64,000 nt of DNA from Loktanella sp. (GTDB lineage Bacteria > Pseudomonadota > Alphaproteobacteria > Rhodobacterales > Rhodobacteraceae): positions 1 through 64,000 of the forward strand of contig JAIBDT010000001.1 of the NCBI GenBank assembly GCA_024686085.1, in the 5' to 3' direction. The notes under the pieces are model-generated. The model ran no database searches. It was not told the DNA's origin and was given only the letters and a program-made list of their open reading frames with translations. Both the position numbers and the translations under genes were made by a program. This document shows positions 45,458 through 53,914 of the stretch, one piece after another (the first letter of the stretch is position 1; each line of letters starts with the position of its first letter).

Positions 45458-45496
45458 AGGCTCCTATGACTAAATGTTGACTTGTCATAGGAGCCT
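45458..45496 (-). promoter_or_regulatory. 13-bp hairpin overlapping the aldolase ribosome-binding site
   Basis: Perfect inverted repeat AGGCTCCTATGAC - 13 nt - GTCATAGGAGCCT on the transcript, ending 6 bases before the aldolase ATG and followed by TTTTC. The 3' arm contains the Shine-Dalgarno AGGAG. It could act as the pgk terminator, as a translational block, or both. Confidence 0.7.
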
Positions 45497-45538
45497 GTTT
45501 TCTAAAGCACAATTCTGGTTACGCTACCGTTAGCGCAA

Positions 45539-46717
45539 TCAGCCGTTAAGTGCGGCAACTCCGGGCAGTTCTTTGCCTTCCATCCATTCGAGGAACGCGC
45601 CGCCAGCGGTCGAGATGTAGGTAAAGTCCTTGGCTGCGTCCGCTTGGTTCAATGCCGCAACCGTATCGCCACCACCAGCAACAGAGATCAATTTGCCCGC
45701 TTTGGTCAATTTGGCCGCTGCTTGCGCTGCTGCATTTGTTGCCGCATCAAAAGGGGCAATTTCAAAGGCGCCAAGCGGGCCGTTCCAAACAAGTGTCTTT
45801 GCGTTGGTCAGCACCTCTTCGATATAGGCCACAGTTGCAGGGCCTGCATCCAAGATCATAGCATCTGCAGGGCAGGCCTCTGGTGCGACGGTTTCATTGT
45901 CAGCGTCCGCTTTGAAGTCGCGCGCCACGACGATGTCGCGCGGCAAGATGATTTCGCAGCCTACGATCTTGGCTTTTTCCAAAATCTCACGCGCTGTATC
46001 CGCCAGATCATGTTCACAAAGGGATTTGCCAACGTTGATGCCTTGGGCTGCCAAGAAAGTGTTCGCCATGCCGCCGCCGATGATCAAGTGATCGACCTTG
46101 CCGACCAGATTGCCCAATAAGTCCAGTTTGGTTGAAACTTTCGCGCCTCCCACCACAGCAACTACGGGGCGCTTGGGTGAGCCTAACGCTGCTTCTAGCG
46201 CGCCGAGTTCTTCAGCCATCAAACGACCCGCACAAGATGGGCGTAGCTTTGCAATTGCGGCGGTGCTGGCGTGGGCTCGGTGGGCTGCAGAGAACGCGTC
46301 ATTCACGTAGATATCGCAAAGCGAGGCCAAGCGTTTGGCAAAAGCTGGATCGTTTGCCTCTTCGCCGGGATTAAAGCGCAGGTTTTCCAACAGCAAAACC
46401 TCGTCGCCTTGCATTTCCTTGACCGCATCGCGGTAATCGCTATCGGCAAAGGTCACAGGCACGCCCAGTTCATCAGCCACGGCAGGGGCGATGTGAATGA
46501 GGGACATGGATTCGACGACCTTGCCCTTTGGGCGTCCATAGTGGGCCATCAAGATGACTTTGCCGCCTGCATCTTGTATGTCATAGACAGTATCCGCGAT
46601 CCGCTCGATACGGGTCATGTCGGTCACGACGCCGTTTTCCATAGGCACGTTGATATCCACACGCACAAGCACGCGTTTGCCTTTAAGGTCCATGTCGTCA
46701 AGCGTCTTCCAAGCCAT
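45539..46717 (-). CDS. pgk: Phosphoglycerate kinase
   Basis: 392 residues. N-terminal substrate-binding signature [20 protein letters not shown], then [19 protein letters not shown], the [30 protein letters not shown] hinge region, and the nucleotide-binding [18 protein letters not shown] and [12 protein letters not shown]. It catalyses 1,3-bisphosphoglycerate to 3-phosphoglycerate. Transcribed toward the aldolase gene. Confidence 0.97.
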   Translation of the reverse strand: MAWKTLDDMDLKGKRVLVRVDINVPMENGVVTDMTRIERIADTVYDIQDAGGKVILMAHYGRPKGKVVESMSLIHIAPAVADELGVPVTFADSDYRDAVKEMQGDEVLLLENLRFNPGEEANDPAFAKRLASLCDIYVNDAFSAAHRAHASTAAIAKLRPSCAGRLMAEELGALEAALGSPKRPVVAVVGGAKVSTKLDLLGNLVGKVDHLIIGGGMANTFLAAQGINVGKSLCEHDLADTAREILEKAKIVGCEIILPRDIVVARDFKADADNETVAPEACPADAMILDAGPATVAYIEEVLTNAKTLVWNGPLGAFEIAPFDAATNAAAQAAAKLTKAGKLISVAGGGDTVAALNQADAAKDFTYISTAGGAFLEWMEGKELPGVAALNG

Positions 46718-46848
46718 TTCAGCCTCCGAGGTTCAGGTATTTGTGCCGTCATTGCGGCAGATATCGCCGCAGGTCAACCGTGCGCCTTGGCAATCGGGCT
46801 TTCGGGCCATATGTAACTGCGCAAAGTTATACTCTAAAGGAGCCCAAA

Positions 46849-47355
46849 ATGGCCGATATCAAAGATCCAGAAAACACAATCATCATGACCCTCAAGGGCG
46901 GTGACGTGATTATCCAGTTGTTGCCAGACGTGGCGCCATTGCACACGGCACGTATGAAAGAGCTTGCACGCGCAGGCGCATACGACAACGTGGCGTTCCA
47001 CCGTGTGATTGACGGCTTCATGGCGCAAACTGGCGATGTGCAGCACGCGAACATGGAAAAAGACTATAACCCTGGCCGCGCGGGCACTGGTGGGTCTGAT
47101 CTAGGTGACGTTCCTGCAGAGTTTTCAAAAATTCCACATGCACGTGGCTCTTTGGGCGCTGCCCGTTCTGCGAACCCGAACTCTGCCAACTCGCAGTTCT
47201 TTATCAACTTCAAAGATAACGATTTTCTCAACGGTCAATACACCGTTTACGGCAATGTAATGTCTGGCATGGAACATGTTGATGCGATCGCAAAAGGCGA
47301 GCCACCTGCGAACCCAGATCGCATGATCTCAGTGAAGGTTGCTGCAGATGTATAA
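46849..47355 (+). CDS. Cytoplasmic cyclophilin-type peptidyl-prolyl isomerase
   Basis: 168 residues from ATG 46849 (AAAGGAGCCC upstream). Cyclophilin motifs VAFHRVIDGFMAQTGDV, RGSLGAARSANPNSANSQFFINF and YTVYGNVMSGMEHVDAI. There is no signal peptide, so it is cytoplasmic. The last 8 bases overlap the start of a second cyclophilin gene. Starts divergently from pgk. Confidence 0.95.
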   Translation: MADIKDPENTIIMTLKGGDVIIQLLPDVAPLHTARMKELARAGAYDNVAFHRVIDGFMAQTGDVQHANMEKDYNPGRAGTGGSDLGDVPAEFSKIPHARGSLGAARSANPNSANSQFFINFKDNDFLNGQYTVYGNVMSGMEHVDAIAKGEPPANPDRMISVKVAADV

Positions 47356-47890
47356 GATCGCTGGCATTCTGGCACTTGTGGCTGGTCCTGCGTTTGCGAC
47401 TGGCCTTGAGATTGACGTTGCAGGCGTTGCCAACGGCACGATCAAGATCGACTTGTTCGAGGACACAGCACCCCTGCATGTCGCCCAGATCACGGCAATT
47501 GCCGCAGCTGGCGATTACGACGGAGTTGTTTTCCATCGCGTGATCGAAGGTTTCATGGCGCAGACGGGCGACGTGCAATTCGGCAAGGGAGAAGACACTG
47601 CACGTGCGGGTATGGGCGGATCTGATCTGCCTGACATCGCGGCCGAGTTCTCTGACCTACCGTTTGATCGTGGTGTTGTTGGTATGGCACGTAGCCAAAA
47701 CCCGAACTCTGCAAACTCGCAGTTTTTCATCATGTTTGACGCCGGTCACTTCCTAAACGGCCAATACACTGTTGTTGGTACAGTGACGGAAGGCATGGAT
47801 ATTGTTGACCAAATTAAGCTGGGCACGGGCGGCAACGGCGCCGTTGTTGGCACGCCTGACATGATGCAAGCAGTGCGCGTCACAGAGTAA
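47348..47890 (+). CDS. Periplasmic cyclophilin-type peptidyl-prolyl isomerase
   Basis: 180 residues from ATG 47348, which overlaps the end of the preceding gene (translational coupling). A signal peptide (MYKIAGILALVAGPAFATG) is followed by a cyclophilin domain parallel to its neighbour: VVFHRVIEGFMAQTGDVQFG, RGVVGMARSQNPNSANSQFFIMF, and YTVVGTVTEGMDIVDQI. It probably arose by tandem duplication, with one copy now exported to the periplasm. Confidence 0.95.
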   Translation: MYKIAGILALVAGPAFATGLEIDVAGVANGTIKIDLFEDTAPLHVAQITAIAAAGDYDGVVFHRVIEGFMAQTGDVQFGKGEDTARAGMGGSDLPDIAAEFSDLPFDRGVVGMARSQNPNSANSQFFIMFDAGHFLNGQYTVVGTVTEGMDIVDQIKLGTGGNGAVVGTPDMMQAVRVTE

Positions 47891-47900
47891 CAAGTACCTG

Positions 47901-47930
47901 TAGCCCCCTCACAACTGCGCGAGGGGGCTA
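47901..47930 (+). terminator. Terminator of the cyclophilin pair
   Basis: Perfect 10-bp stem TAGCCCCCTC / GAGGGGGCTA with a 10-base loop, ten bases after the stop. Little T-run follows. Confidence 0.7.
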
Positions 47931-47982
47931 TGCGTCAGTCCAATGCATAGGCACAGTCCGGTCAACCTGATCGGAGAAAAAT

Positions 47983-48951
47983 ATGCGCCTTATCCTCTTT
48001 TTTGCAGCCATCTGCCTGAGCGCTGGTCAAGCCATCGCGAGCCCTGATTTCTGGGTGCATGAGTGGCCAAATACCGATTTTGAGAAAACGACTGTCGAAA
48101 GCTGGGTCGAGATCCTTTCTGGGGGGCCTGCAAAAGACGGTATTCCTGCGCTTTCTGATCCGACCTTCCATACGGTTGCCGAGGAGGCCGCGCTGACGGA
48201 CCGAGAACCCGTAATAACTGTCGAGATTGCGGGCCAATCGCCCCGCGCATATCCTATTCGCTATCTAACTTGGCACGAAATTGTCAATGATACGGTAGGC
48301 GGAATCCCGGTTGCGGTAACGTTCTGTCCGTTGTGCAATTCGGGGATTACCTTCGATCGGCGCACAGCCTCAGGCACCTTGACGTTCGGCGTGTCTGGCA
48401 AGCTGCGGAACTCTGACATGATCATGTTTGACCGCGAAACCGAAAGTTGGTGGCAACAAGCCATCGGGACCGCCATCGTTGGCGATCTGACAGGCGCAGA
48501 GCTGGATACACTGCCAAGCTGGATGGAAAGCTGGGATGCATTTCGCACCCGTAACCCTGATGGGTTGGTGATGGATATGCCTGCGTTCAACCGCAACTAT
48601 GGAGCCAATCCGTATGTTAAATATGATAGCCTACACAGACCATTCCTATATTCGGGAGAACTGCCGCCGCATGATATCCCTGCATTGGCTCGTGTGGTGC
48701 GTGTCGGAGATCGAGCATGGCCGCTGACACGTGTCGCAAAAGAAGGTGCCGTGACCGAGAACGGTGTCACGCTGACATGGGCTGCAGGACAGGCATCTGC
48801 ACTTGATACTGATCAAATCGGGCAGGGCAAGGATGTAGGAAATGTGCGGGTGCGCGATGCCGCCGGAAATAACCTTGCGCATGATGTGATGTTCGCGTTC
48901 GCCTTCCATGCATTCTGGCCCAAGGGGCAGTGGATGATCACGCCCGACTAG
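47983..48951 (+). CDS. DUF3179 domain-containing exported protein
   Basis: 322 residues with a signal peptide (MRLILFFAAICLSAGQAIA). DUF3179 (PF11376) motifs: PRAYPIRYLTWHEIVNDTVGGIPVAVTFCPLCNSGITFDRR, with a CxxC pair, and LRNSDMIMFDRETESWWQQ. The domain is common in proteobacteria and its function is unknown; the CPLC pair suggests metal binding or redox activity. GGAGAAAA precedes the ATG. Downstream is a DMT-type transporter, 37 bp away. Confidence 0.9.
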   Translation: MRLILFFAAICLSAGQAIASPDFWVHEWPNTDFEKTTVESWVEILSGGPAKDGIPALSDPTFHTVAEEAALTDREPVITVEIAGQSPRAYPIRYLTWHEIVNDTVGGIPVAVTFCPLCNSGITFDRRTASGTLTFGVSGKLRNSDMIMFDRETESWWQQAIGTAIVGDLTGAELDTLPSWMESWDAFRTRNPDGLVMDMPAFNRNYGANPYVKYDSLHRPFLYSGELPPHDIPALARVVRVGDRAWPLTRVAKEGAVTENGVTLTWAAGQASALDTDQIGQGKDVGNVRVRDAAGNNLAHDVMFAFAFHAFWPKGQWMITPD

Positions 48952-48988
48952 GCTTGACTTGGCGCGCGCGGCCCTGTCCTTTGCCGCT

Positions 48989-49891
48989 ATGGATAGAAAA
49001 CCGCAGATTGATACGTTCGGCGCGCTTGCCCTGACAGGTTTTGCGCTGTTGCTGGCTTTTAACCAAGTCGTGATCAAGGTCACGAATGGTGGGTTGCAGC
49101 CGATCTTCTTTGCAGGTGCGCGTTCGGCGGGCGCAGTGATTTGTATTTATTTCTGGATGCGTTGGCGCGGAATACCGCTGCAATTTCCGCACCGTTCAAT
49201 CCTTTTTGGTACCATCACAGGTATTGTATTTGCGTTTGAATTCATGTTGTTATTCATCGCACTTGACCTAACAACTGTTGGGCGGTCAGGCGTGATATTC
49301 TATTCTATGCCGCTCTGGCTTGCGATTCTTGCCCATATCTTTGTGCCGGGTGATCAACTGACTGCACGCAAAACACTCGGCTTGGGCTTTGCGATCTGTG
49401 GTGTGGCTTGGGCGATCCTTGCGCGTGATAGCGGCGAGGCGAATATCTGGGGTGATCTCGCGGCCCTAGGCGCGGCAATTGGTTGGGCTGTAACCGCCAT
49501 GCTGGCCAAAGCGTCACCATTGTCGAAAGTCCGTCCTGAAATGCAATTGCTATGGCAAGTAGGCGTCTCTGCCCCGATCTTGTTATTCGCGTCTTTGTTT
49601 TATGGTGATCTGATCCGTGATCTGGCGCCAATTCACCTTTGGGGACTGGCATTCCAGATTTTGGTTGTCGTCAGCGCAGGCTTTATCTTCTGGCTTTGGC
49701 TCTTGTCGATCTATCCTGCTAGCGGTGTCGCATCCTTTAGCTTTTTATCGCCAGTGCTGAGCGTCGGCCTTGGGTGGCTTTTGTTGGGTGAAAAGGTTGG
49801 CCCAAGTTTGCTGGGTGCGCTGGTTCTTGTGGCGATTGGGATCATCCTTATCAACCGCCCAAAGAAGCCTAAGACAGTACATCCGTCATGA
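48989..49891 (+). CDS. EamA/DMT-family transporter
   Basis: 300 residues from ATG 48989, the first position that gives a normal cytoplasmic N-terminus; the track's TTG start is less likely. About ten membrane segments in two EamA repeats (FGALALTGFALLLAFNQVVIKV ... ILFGTITGIVFAFEFMLLFIALDL; and LWGLAFQILVVVSAGFIFWLWLLSIYP ... SFSFLSPVLSVGLGWLLLGEKV). A putative metabolite exporter; the substrate cannot be told. Its 3' end overlaps the convergent GNAT gene by 23 bp. Confidence 0.9.
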   Translation: MDRKPQIDTFGALALTGFALLLAFNQVVIKVTNGGLQPIFFAGARSAGAVICIYFWMRWRGIPLQFPHRSILFGTITGIVFAFEFMLLFIALDLTTVGRSGVIFYSMPLWLAILAHIFVPGDQLTARKTLGLGFAICGVAWAILARDSGEANIWGDLAALGAAIGWAVTAMLAKASPLSKVRPEMQLLWQVGVSAPILLFASLFYGDLIRDLAPIHLWGLAFQILVVVSAGFIFWLWLLSIYPASGVASFSFLSPVLSVGLGWLLLGEKVGPSLLGALVLVAIGIILINRPKKPKTVHPS

Positions 49892-50318
49892 TCCGTTGAT
49901 CCGCAGATTGATTAAATCCAACGCGTTTGCAAAAGCTGGCCAGCCGCGCATCATCATCGACACGCACCTGCAAGGCCCGAATGCCCGCCTGACCAAGCGA
50001 GACAGCAACTGCATGCAGTACCTCTGTACCGATCCCGCGACTGCGCACCGATGGGCGGATAAACACCTCTTCGACCCAACCGATCATGCCGCCAAGGCGC
50101 ACAGACCAGCCGAACGTGACCAGCACATAGCCCAAGGGCGCACGTTGCGGCCCGATGAGCCATACAGCGCCTAAGGGCGAGCCTTCAAGCAGCGGAGCTG
50201 CGACCTTAGCACGGTGCACGTCATCGTAGTCTAAGCCAAGTTCTTCGTGGTAGCGGCCCATTAGCGACAAAAGCCGTTCGTCATCCGCGGGGCCACCGAG
50301 GTTAATTGCAGTTGTCAT
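49869..50318 (-). CDS. GNAT family N-acetyltransferase
   Basis: 149 residues with the acetyl-CoA-binding motif A (GWVEEVFIRPSVRSRGIGTEVLHAVAVSLGQAG, containing RSRGIG) and a following beta strand with VDDDARLASFCKRVGFN. The acceptor is unknown. It overlaps the nucleoside hydrolase gene by 4 bp, so it is the last gene of the four-gene minus-strand operon. Confidence 0.9.
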   Translation of the reverse strand: MTTAINLGGPADDERLLSLMGRYHEELGLDYDDVHRAKVAAPLLEGSPLGAVWLIGPQRAPLGYVLVTFGWSVRLGGMIGWVEEVFIRPSVRSRGIGTEVLHAVAVSLGQAGIRALQVRVDDDARLASFCKRVGFNQSADQRIMTDVLS

Positions 50319-51256
50319 AAGCGGGCCAATCTTTCTGTAAGCAAATCAAAAAAGCCTTCAGCATTCAAATTGCCCATAAACATTGCGTTTGGTTGACGAT
50401 CCGTGACGCGCCACCAATCAGCGACGGTCATGCCAAGGGTTAATTCAGACACGGTCTCAATCTCGACGTTGACATAGCGGCCCTCGAATAAGTCTGGATT
50501 GATCAGGTAAGCAATGACGCAAGGGTCGTGCAAAGGCGCACCCTCTGAGCCGTATTTTTCTTTATCGAACCGTTCGAAAAAGTTCGTCCAAGCCGCAACC
50601 ATATCCCCAACCTTTGTGCCCAGTGCGCTAAAGGCATCAACGCGGGGACGGGTCGTCAGCGCATGATGGGTCACATCCAACGGCATGACCACAATCGGGA
50701 CGCCAGAGGCGAAGACGATCTTGGCGGCTTCTGGATCAACATAAATGTTGAACTCGGCTGCTGGCGTGATGTTGCCCACCTCGAAATAGGCGCCGCCCAT
50801 CAGCACAATCTCTTGTACTTTTTCAATAATATCAGGGGCTTTGTTGAACGCTGTGGCGATATTGGTCAAGGGGCCAAGAGGGCAAAGTGTGACAGTCCCA
50901 GCATCATGTGCCCGCAAGGTGTCGATGATAAAGTCAACGCCGTGCTGGGATTGCAGTGGCATTGTTGGATCATCCATTTTAGGGCCATCAAGCCCCGTTT
51001 TGCCGTGCACATGCTCGGCAGTGACCAGTTTGCGCGTGAGTGGTGCATCGCAGCCTGCAAACACAAGCGTTTCGGGCTTTCCGGCCAGTTCACACACAAT
51101 CCGTGCATTCTTTTCGGTCAAAGGTAGTGGCACATTGCCTGCGACAGCGGTGACACCCATGACGGTTACATCTTCAGGCGATGCCAGTGCCAAGAGAATT
51201 GCAACGGCATCATCTTGTCCGGGATCTGTGTCTATAATGATTTTGCGCGGTGCCAT
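50315..51256 (-). CDS. Inosine/uridine-preferring nucleoside hydrolase
   Basis: 313 residues of the nucleoside hydrolase family (PF01156). The calcium/substrate motif is IIIDTDPGQDDAVAILLALASP at residues 5-26, with TAVAGNVPLPLTEKNARIVCELAG, PLGPLTNIATAFNKAPDI and AEFNIYVDPEAAKIVF. It hydrolyses N-glycosidic bonds of nucleosides for salvage. It follows the 69-residue protein after 61 bp and overlaps the GNAT gene, which implies co-expression with a Rieske oxygenase. Confidence 0.93.
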   Translation of the reverse strand: MAPRKIIIDTDPGQDDAVAILLALASPEDVTVMGVTAVAGNVPLPLTEKNARIVCELAGKPETLVFAGCDAPLTRKLVTAEHVHGKTGLDGPKMDDPTMPLQSQHGVDFIIDTLRAHDAGTVTLCPLGPLTNIATAFNKAPDIIEKVQEIVLMGGAYFEVGNITPAAEFNIYVDPEAAKIVFASGVPIVVMPLDVTHHALTTRPRVDAFSALGTKVGDMVAAWTNFFERFDKEKYGSEGAPLHDPCVIAYLINPDLFEGRYVNVEIETVSELTLGMTVADWWRVTDRQPNAMFMGNLNAEGFFDLLTERLARL

Positions 51257-51317
51257 CTTTGTGTCCTTGGATTAACAAAACACCACTGTGCCGCGTGCCA
51301 AGGGCAGGGGCAAGGGG

Positions 51318-51527
51318 TCAGACGCGCCCGTAGGCGTCAAGCCGCAAATACAGAGTGTCAGCGTCACGCAGTCCCAATTCTAGCGCGTATATGTAGGCAT
51401 AGGTCAGGAAAAAGCACGCCGTATCCACGTCATTGGTTTCATTCGCCGCTTGGGTGTAGAGCGCGACAAGCCTTACCTCGTCATTATTGGCGTGGGCTTC
51501 AAGGATCGCATCGTTTAGATCGCTCAT
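51318..51527 (-). CDS. Small conserved helical protein, function unknown
   Basis: 69 residues: MSDLNDAILEAHANNDEVRLVALYTQAANETNDVDTACFFLTYAYIYALELGLRDAD. It looks like a TPR/SEL1-style helix pair (alternating Ala/Leu/Tyr) and has no membrane segment. Its start overlaps the Rieske gene stop by 4 bp, so it is translationally coupled to it. I do not recognise a named family; an accessory role with the oxygenase is inference. Confidence 0.72.
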   Translation of the reverse strand: MSDLNDAILEAHANNDEVRLVALYTQAANETNDVDTACFFLTYAYIYALELGLRDADTLYLRLDAYGRV

Positions 51528-52684
51528 GCGTCTTGTTTGGCGCGATGTTCCTGCACTTTGCCAGCTACCCAGTCATGGAAGTTATGCGTCGGGCCGTCCA
51601 TGGCAGGGCTAAACCGGCCCCCGTCAAACAGCGGAGAGTGGCGGCCCTTTTGCATGCCTTCGACGACAAAGATATCTTCCTCAAAAACAGTTTTCCAAAG
51701 ATGTGCGTTTCTTGTTCGCATGTCTTCAGACGTTTTGGGTTGGGCGTAATAAAGGTGGATATGCTCGGTCGTGCTGGTCTCGGTATTGGGCTGCAAGATG
51801 ATCGAGAAACAATGATCACGCTGCGCCCCGAGCAAAACGTTGGGATAGATCGCGATGTACTCGGCACCCGTATTCCATTTATCGTCTAGCGCTTTGAAAT
51901 CCGGAAACACGGTATCTTCAGGGCCCTTGAGTTGCTGATAAACCAGTGTGCCTTGACCCGAGTATTTGTTGGGTTCTTGGATGTGATAGTGATCTTCAAG
52001 ACGCGAATAGCTATTGAGCCCCGGATGCACCCAAGGCAAATGATAGCTTTCGCAGTAATTCTCGACTGCGAGTTTCCAGTTGGTCGTCAGTTCAAGGTCG
52101 AAATGACTGTCCGCGCCACCATGATACATTGGTTGGTCGAATTCTTTCCAGCGTTCCAGCAGTTCCGCATGCACGACCTCAAACGGATCAGCCTTGCCGT
52201 CCACATTGATGAATACTGTGTCGAACCAGACGTTACTGCGGACTTCGGTGAGGCCAAGATCGTCCTTGTTGATGCTCGGGTGGGTGTTGTGGCCTGCGCC
52301 ACCCACATGCGGGGTGCTGACAAGCTTACCTGCTGTGGAATAGCACCAAGAATGATAGGGGCAGCGAATAGCGCCTTCAATTTTTTTGGGTGCGCTAACA
52401 AGGATCATCCCTCGGTGGCGGCAAGAGTTTTGGAAAACACGGACTTTATCTTCTCGGTCGCGAACCAACAGTAAGGGGATGCCAAGGAATTCAATAGGTT
52501 TAGCATCACCGATTTCGGGAACATCGGAAGCAACCGCGAGGCCTGCCCAATTCGCAAAAAGCACTGCGTGTTTCTCTTCCTCAAAAACACCAGCGTCGAT
52601 GTAATGGGCGTTGGGTAAGCCTTGCGCTGTTTCGATTGGTTGACGGACAACGGAAAGGTCTGATTGAAATTCGTCTTTCGCCAT
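51524..52684 (-). CDS. Rieske-type ring-hydroxylating oxygenase alpha subunit
   Basis: 386 residues. Rieske [2Fe-2S] domain at about residues 45-140 with C88, H90, C108 and H111 (CRHRG ... RCPYHSW). The catalytic domain has the mononuclear iron site ENYCESYHLPWVHPGL (H215, H220), with the third ligand probably in FEEDIFVVEGMQ. The layout resembles quaternary-ammonium oxygenases (choline, carnitine or glycine-betaine type) more than aromatic dioxygenases, but the substrate cannot be fixed. No reductase gene is adjacent. First gene of an operon with a small protein, nucleoside hydrolase and GNAT. Confidence 0.9.
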   Translation of the reverse strand: MAKDEFQSDLSVVRQPIETAQGLPNAHYIDAGVFEEEKHAVLFANWAGLAVASDVPEIGDAKPIEFLGIPLLLVRDREDKVRVFQNSCRHRGMILVSAPKKIEGAIRCPYHSWCYSTAGKLVSTPHVGGAGHNTHPSINKDDLGLTEVRSNVWFDTVFINVDGKADPFEVVHAELLERWKEFDQPMYHGGADSHFDLELTTNWKLAVENYCESYHLPWVHPGLNSYSRLEDHYHIQEPNKYSGQGTLVYQQLKGPEDTVFPDFKALDDKWNTGAEYIAIYPNVLLGAQRDHCFSIILQPNTETSTTEHIHLYYAQPKTSEDMRTRNAHLWKTVFEEDIFVVEGMQKGRHSPLFDGGRFSPAMDGPTHNFHDWVAGKVQEHRAKQDA

Positions 52685-53001
52685 CGTCGCAGTCTCCAGT
52701 CAATAACATGTGTCCTTATCTTAAACGTATTGTCCGGTAGAATCGCACTATGCTCGCGACATAGGACGAGATGTGAGCGACATCAAATGGGGTGTCTTCG
52801 ATACTGCGAAAAGGGGGCGCGATGAAAATAGTAATTGGCGTAGGATTTCAGGCGCAATCCAGCCGAAATTCGATCCAAAAACAGATGGGAAGACGCTATT
52901 TTTGCCGTCTTGCAGAATGTCTCTCGCCAATCTCGGAAATCTAGATCAAAGCGGCTCCCTAGAAGCGATTTTGCTTCTTTACCTCTTCTAGGAGAACTCG
53001 A
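52685..53001 (+). other. 317-bp intergenic region with EF-hand gene leader
   Basis: Holds the divergent promoters of the Rieske operon and of the EF-hand gene. No gene is seen in it. The last 45 bases contain two mutually exclusive hairpins around the EF-hand ribosome-binding site (next entry). Confidence 0.5.
52958..52992 (+). promoter_or_regulatory. Alternative hairpins covering the EF-hand gene ribosome-binding site
   Basis: CCTAGAAG (52958-52965) can pair with CTTCTAGG (52985-52992), which includes part of the AGGAGA ribosome-binding site. Alternatively AGAAGC (52961-52966) can pair with GCTTCT (52973-52978), leaving that site free. The two cannot form together. A translational switch is possible but unproven. 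Confidence 0.5.
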
Positions 53002-53244
53002 ATGTCCATTCGTAACGCATTGATCGCACTTCCATTTGTTGTTTTGGCAGTGCCCGCGTTTGCTCAGGATGTTGCCATCGATACTGATGGCGATTCCGCT
53101 TATTCTTTTGCCGAGCTTCAGGCTGCGATGCCTGAAATGACGCAAGAACTGTTCGACGCTATGGACGTCAACGCAGACGGTCTTATGGATGCAGACGAAA
53201 TCGTCGCTGCTACAGAATCAGAACTGCTGGTTGCCGCAGAATAA
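53002..53244 (+). CDS. Exported EF-hand calcium-binding protein
   Basis: 80 residues with a signal peptide (MSIRNALIALPFVVLAVPAFAQ). The mature part has one good EF-hand loop (DVNADGLMDADE) and an imperfect first one (DTDGDSAYSFAE), so it should bind one or two Ca2+ ions in the periplasm. AGGAGAACTCG precedes the ATG. Function beyond calcium binding is unknown. Confidence 0.88.
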   Translation: MSIRNALIALPFVVLAVPAFAQDVAIDTDGDSAYSFAELQAAMPEMTQELFDAMDVNADGLMDADEIVAATESELLVAAE

Positions 53245-53258
53245 TTCATTCTGAACGT

Positions 53259-53293
53259 GGCCCCGTAGGTATATTCGCCTGCGGGGCCTTTCT
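53259..53293 (+). terminator. Terminator of the EF-hand gene
   Basis: 12-bp stem GGCCCCGTAGGT / GCCTGCGGGGCC (two G-U pairs) followed by TTTCTT, just before the convergent ilvH stop at 53297. Confidence 0.8.
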
Positions 53294-53296
53294 TAT

Positions 53297-53860
53297 TTAT
53301 GCTTGGCCGCGTGATAAGGCTGCGACGCCCGTACGCACAACTTCAACGAGGCCCAAAGGACGCATGAGTTCCGCAAAGGCATCGATCTTTTCAGATGTGC
53401 CAGTAACTTCAAACACAAACGATTCCAGCGTACTATCGACAACATTGGCGCGAAAGATGTCAGCCAAACGTACGGCTTCGATCCGTGCGTCGCCTTTACC
53501 CGCTACTTTGAAGAGCGCAAGCTCGCGTTCGACCGATGGACCCTCTACCGTAAGGTCGTGAACTTCGTGAACGGGCACAATACGCCCCAACTGGGCCTTG
53601 ATTTGTTCGATCACTTGAGGCGTGCCCGTCGTTACGATTGTGATCCGCGAACGATGGCCCTCGTGGTCAACCTCTGCCACGGTCAGACTTTCGATGTTAT
53701 AGCCGCGCCCAGCAAACAGCCCGATGACACGTGCCAGAACACCTGGTTCGTTTTCAACAATTACAGCCAGTGTGTGCCGCTCAATAATGTCGCTAAAGCC
53801 TGAGCGTAGGTTATAGGCTGAATGGCTGCTAGCGCCTTTTTTGATCTTCAGTGGAGACAT
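53297..53860 (-). CDS. ilvH: Acetolactate synthase small (regulatory) subunit
   Basis: 187 residues with an N-terminal ACT domain (ERHTLAVIVENEPGVLARVIGLFAGRGYNIESLTVAEVDHEGHRSRITIVTTG) and the C-terminal ALS_ss domain (ELALFKVAGKGDARIEAVRLADIFRANVVDST). It confers valine feedback inhibition on the large subunit. It follows ilvB after 54 bp in the same transcript. Confidence 0.96.
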   Translation of the reverse strand: MSPLKIKKGASSHSAYNLRSGFSDIIERHTLAVIVENEPGVLARVIGLFAGRGYNIESLTVAEVDHEGHRSRITIVTTGTPQVIEQIKAQLGRIVPVHEVHDLTVEGPSVERELALFKVAGKGDARIEAVRLADIFRANVVDSTLESFVFEVTGTSEKIDAFAELMRPLGLVEVVRTGVAALSRGQA

Positions 53861-53914
53861 GATTTCGCCCCTTTATGCTATATTTTCTTCAGAATTGCGA
53901 ATGGCAGAGCGCAG

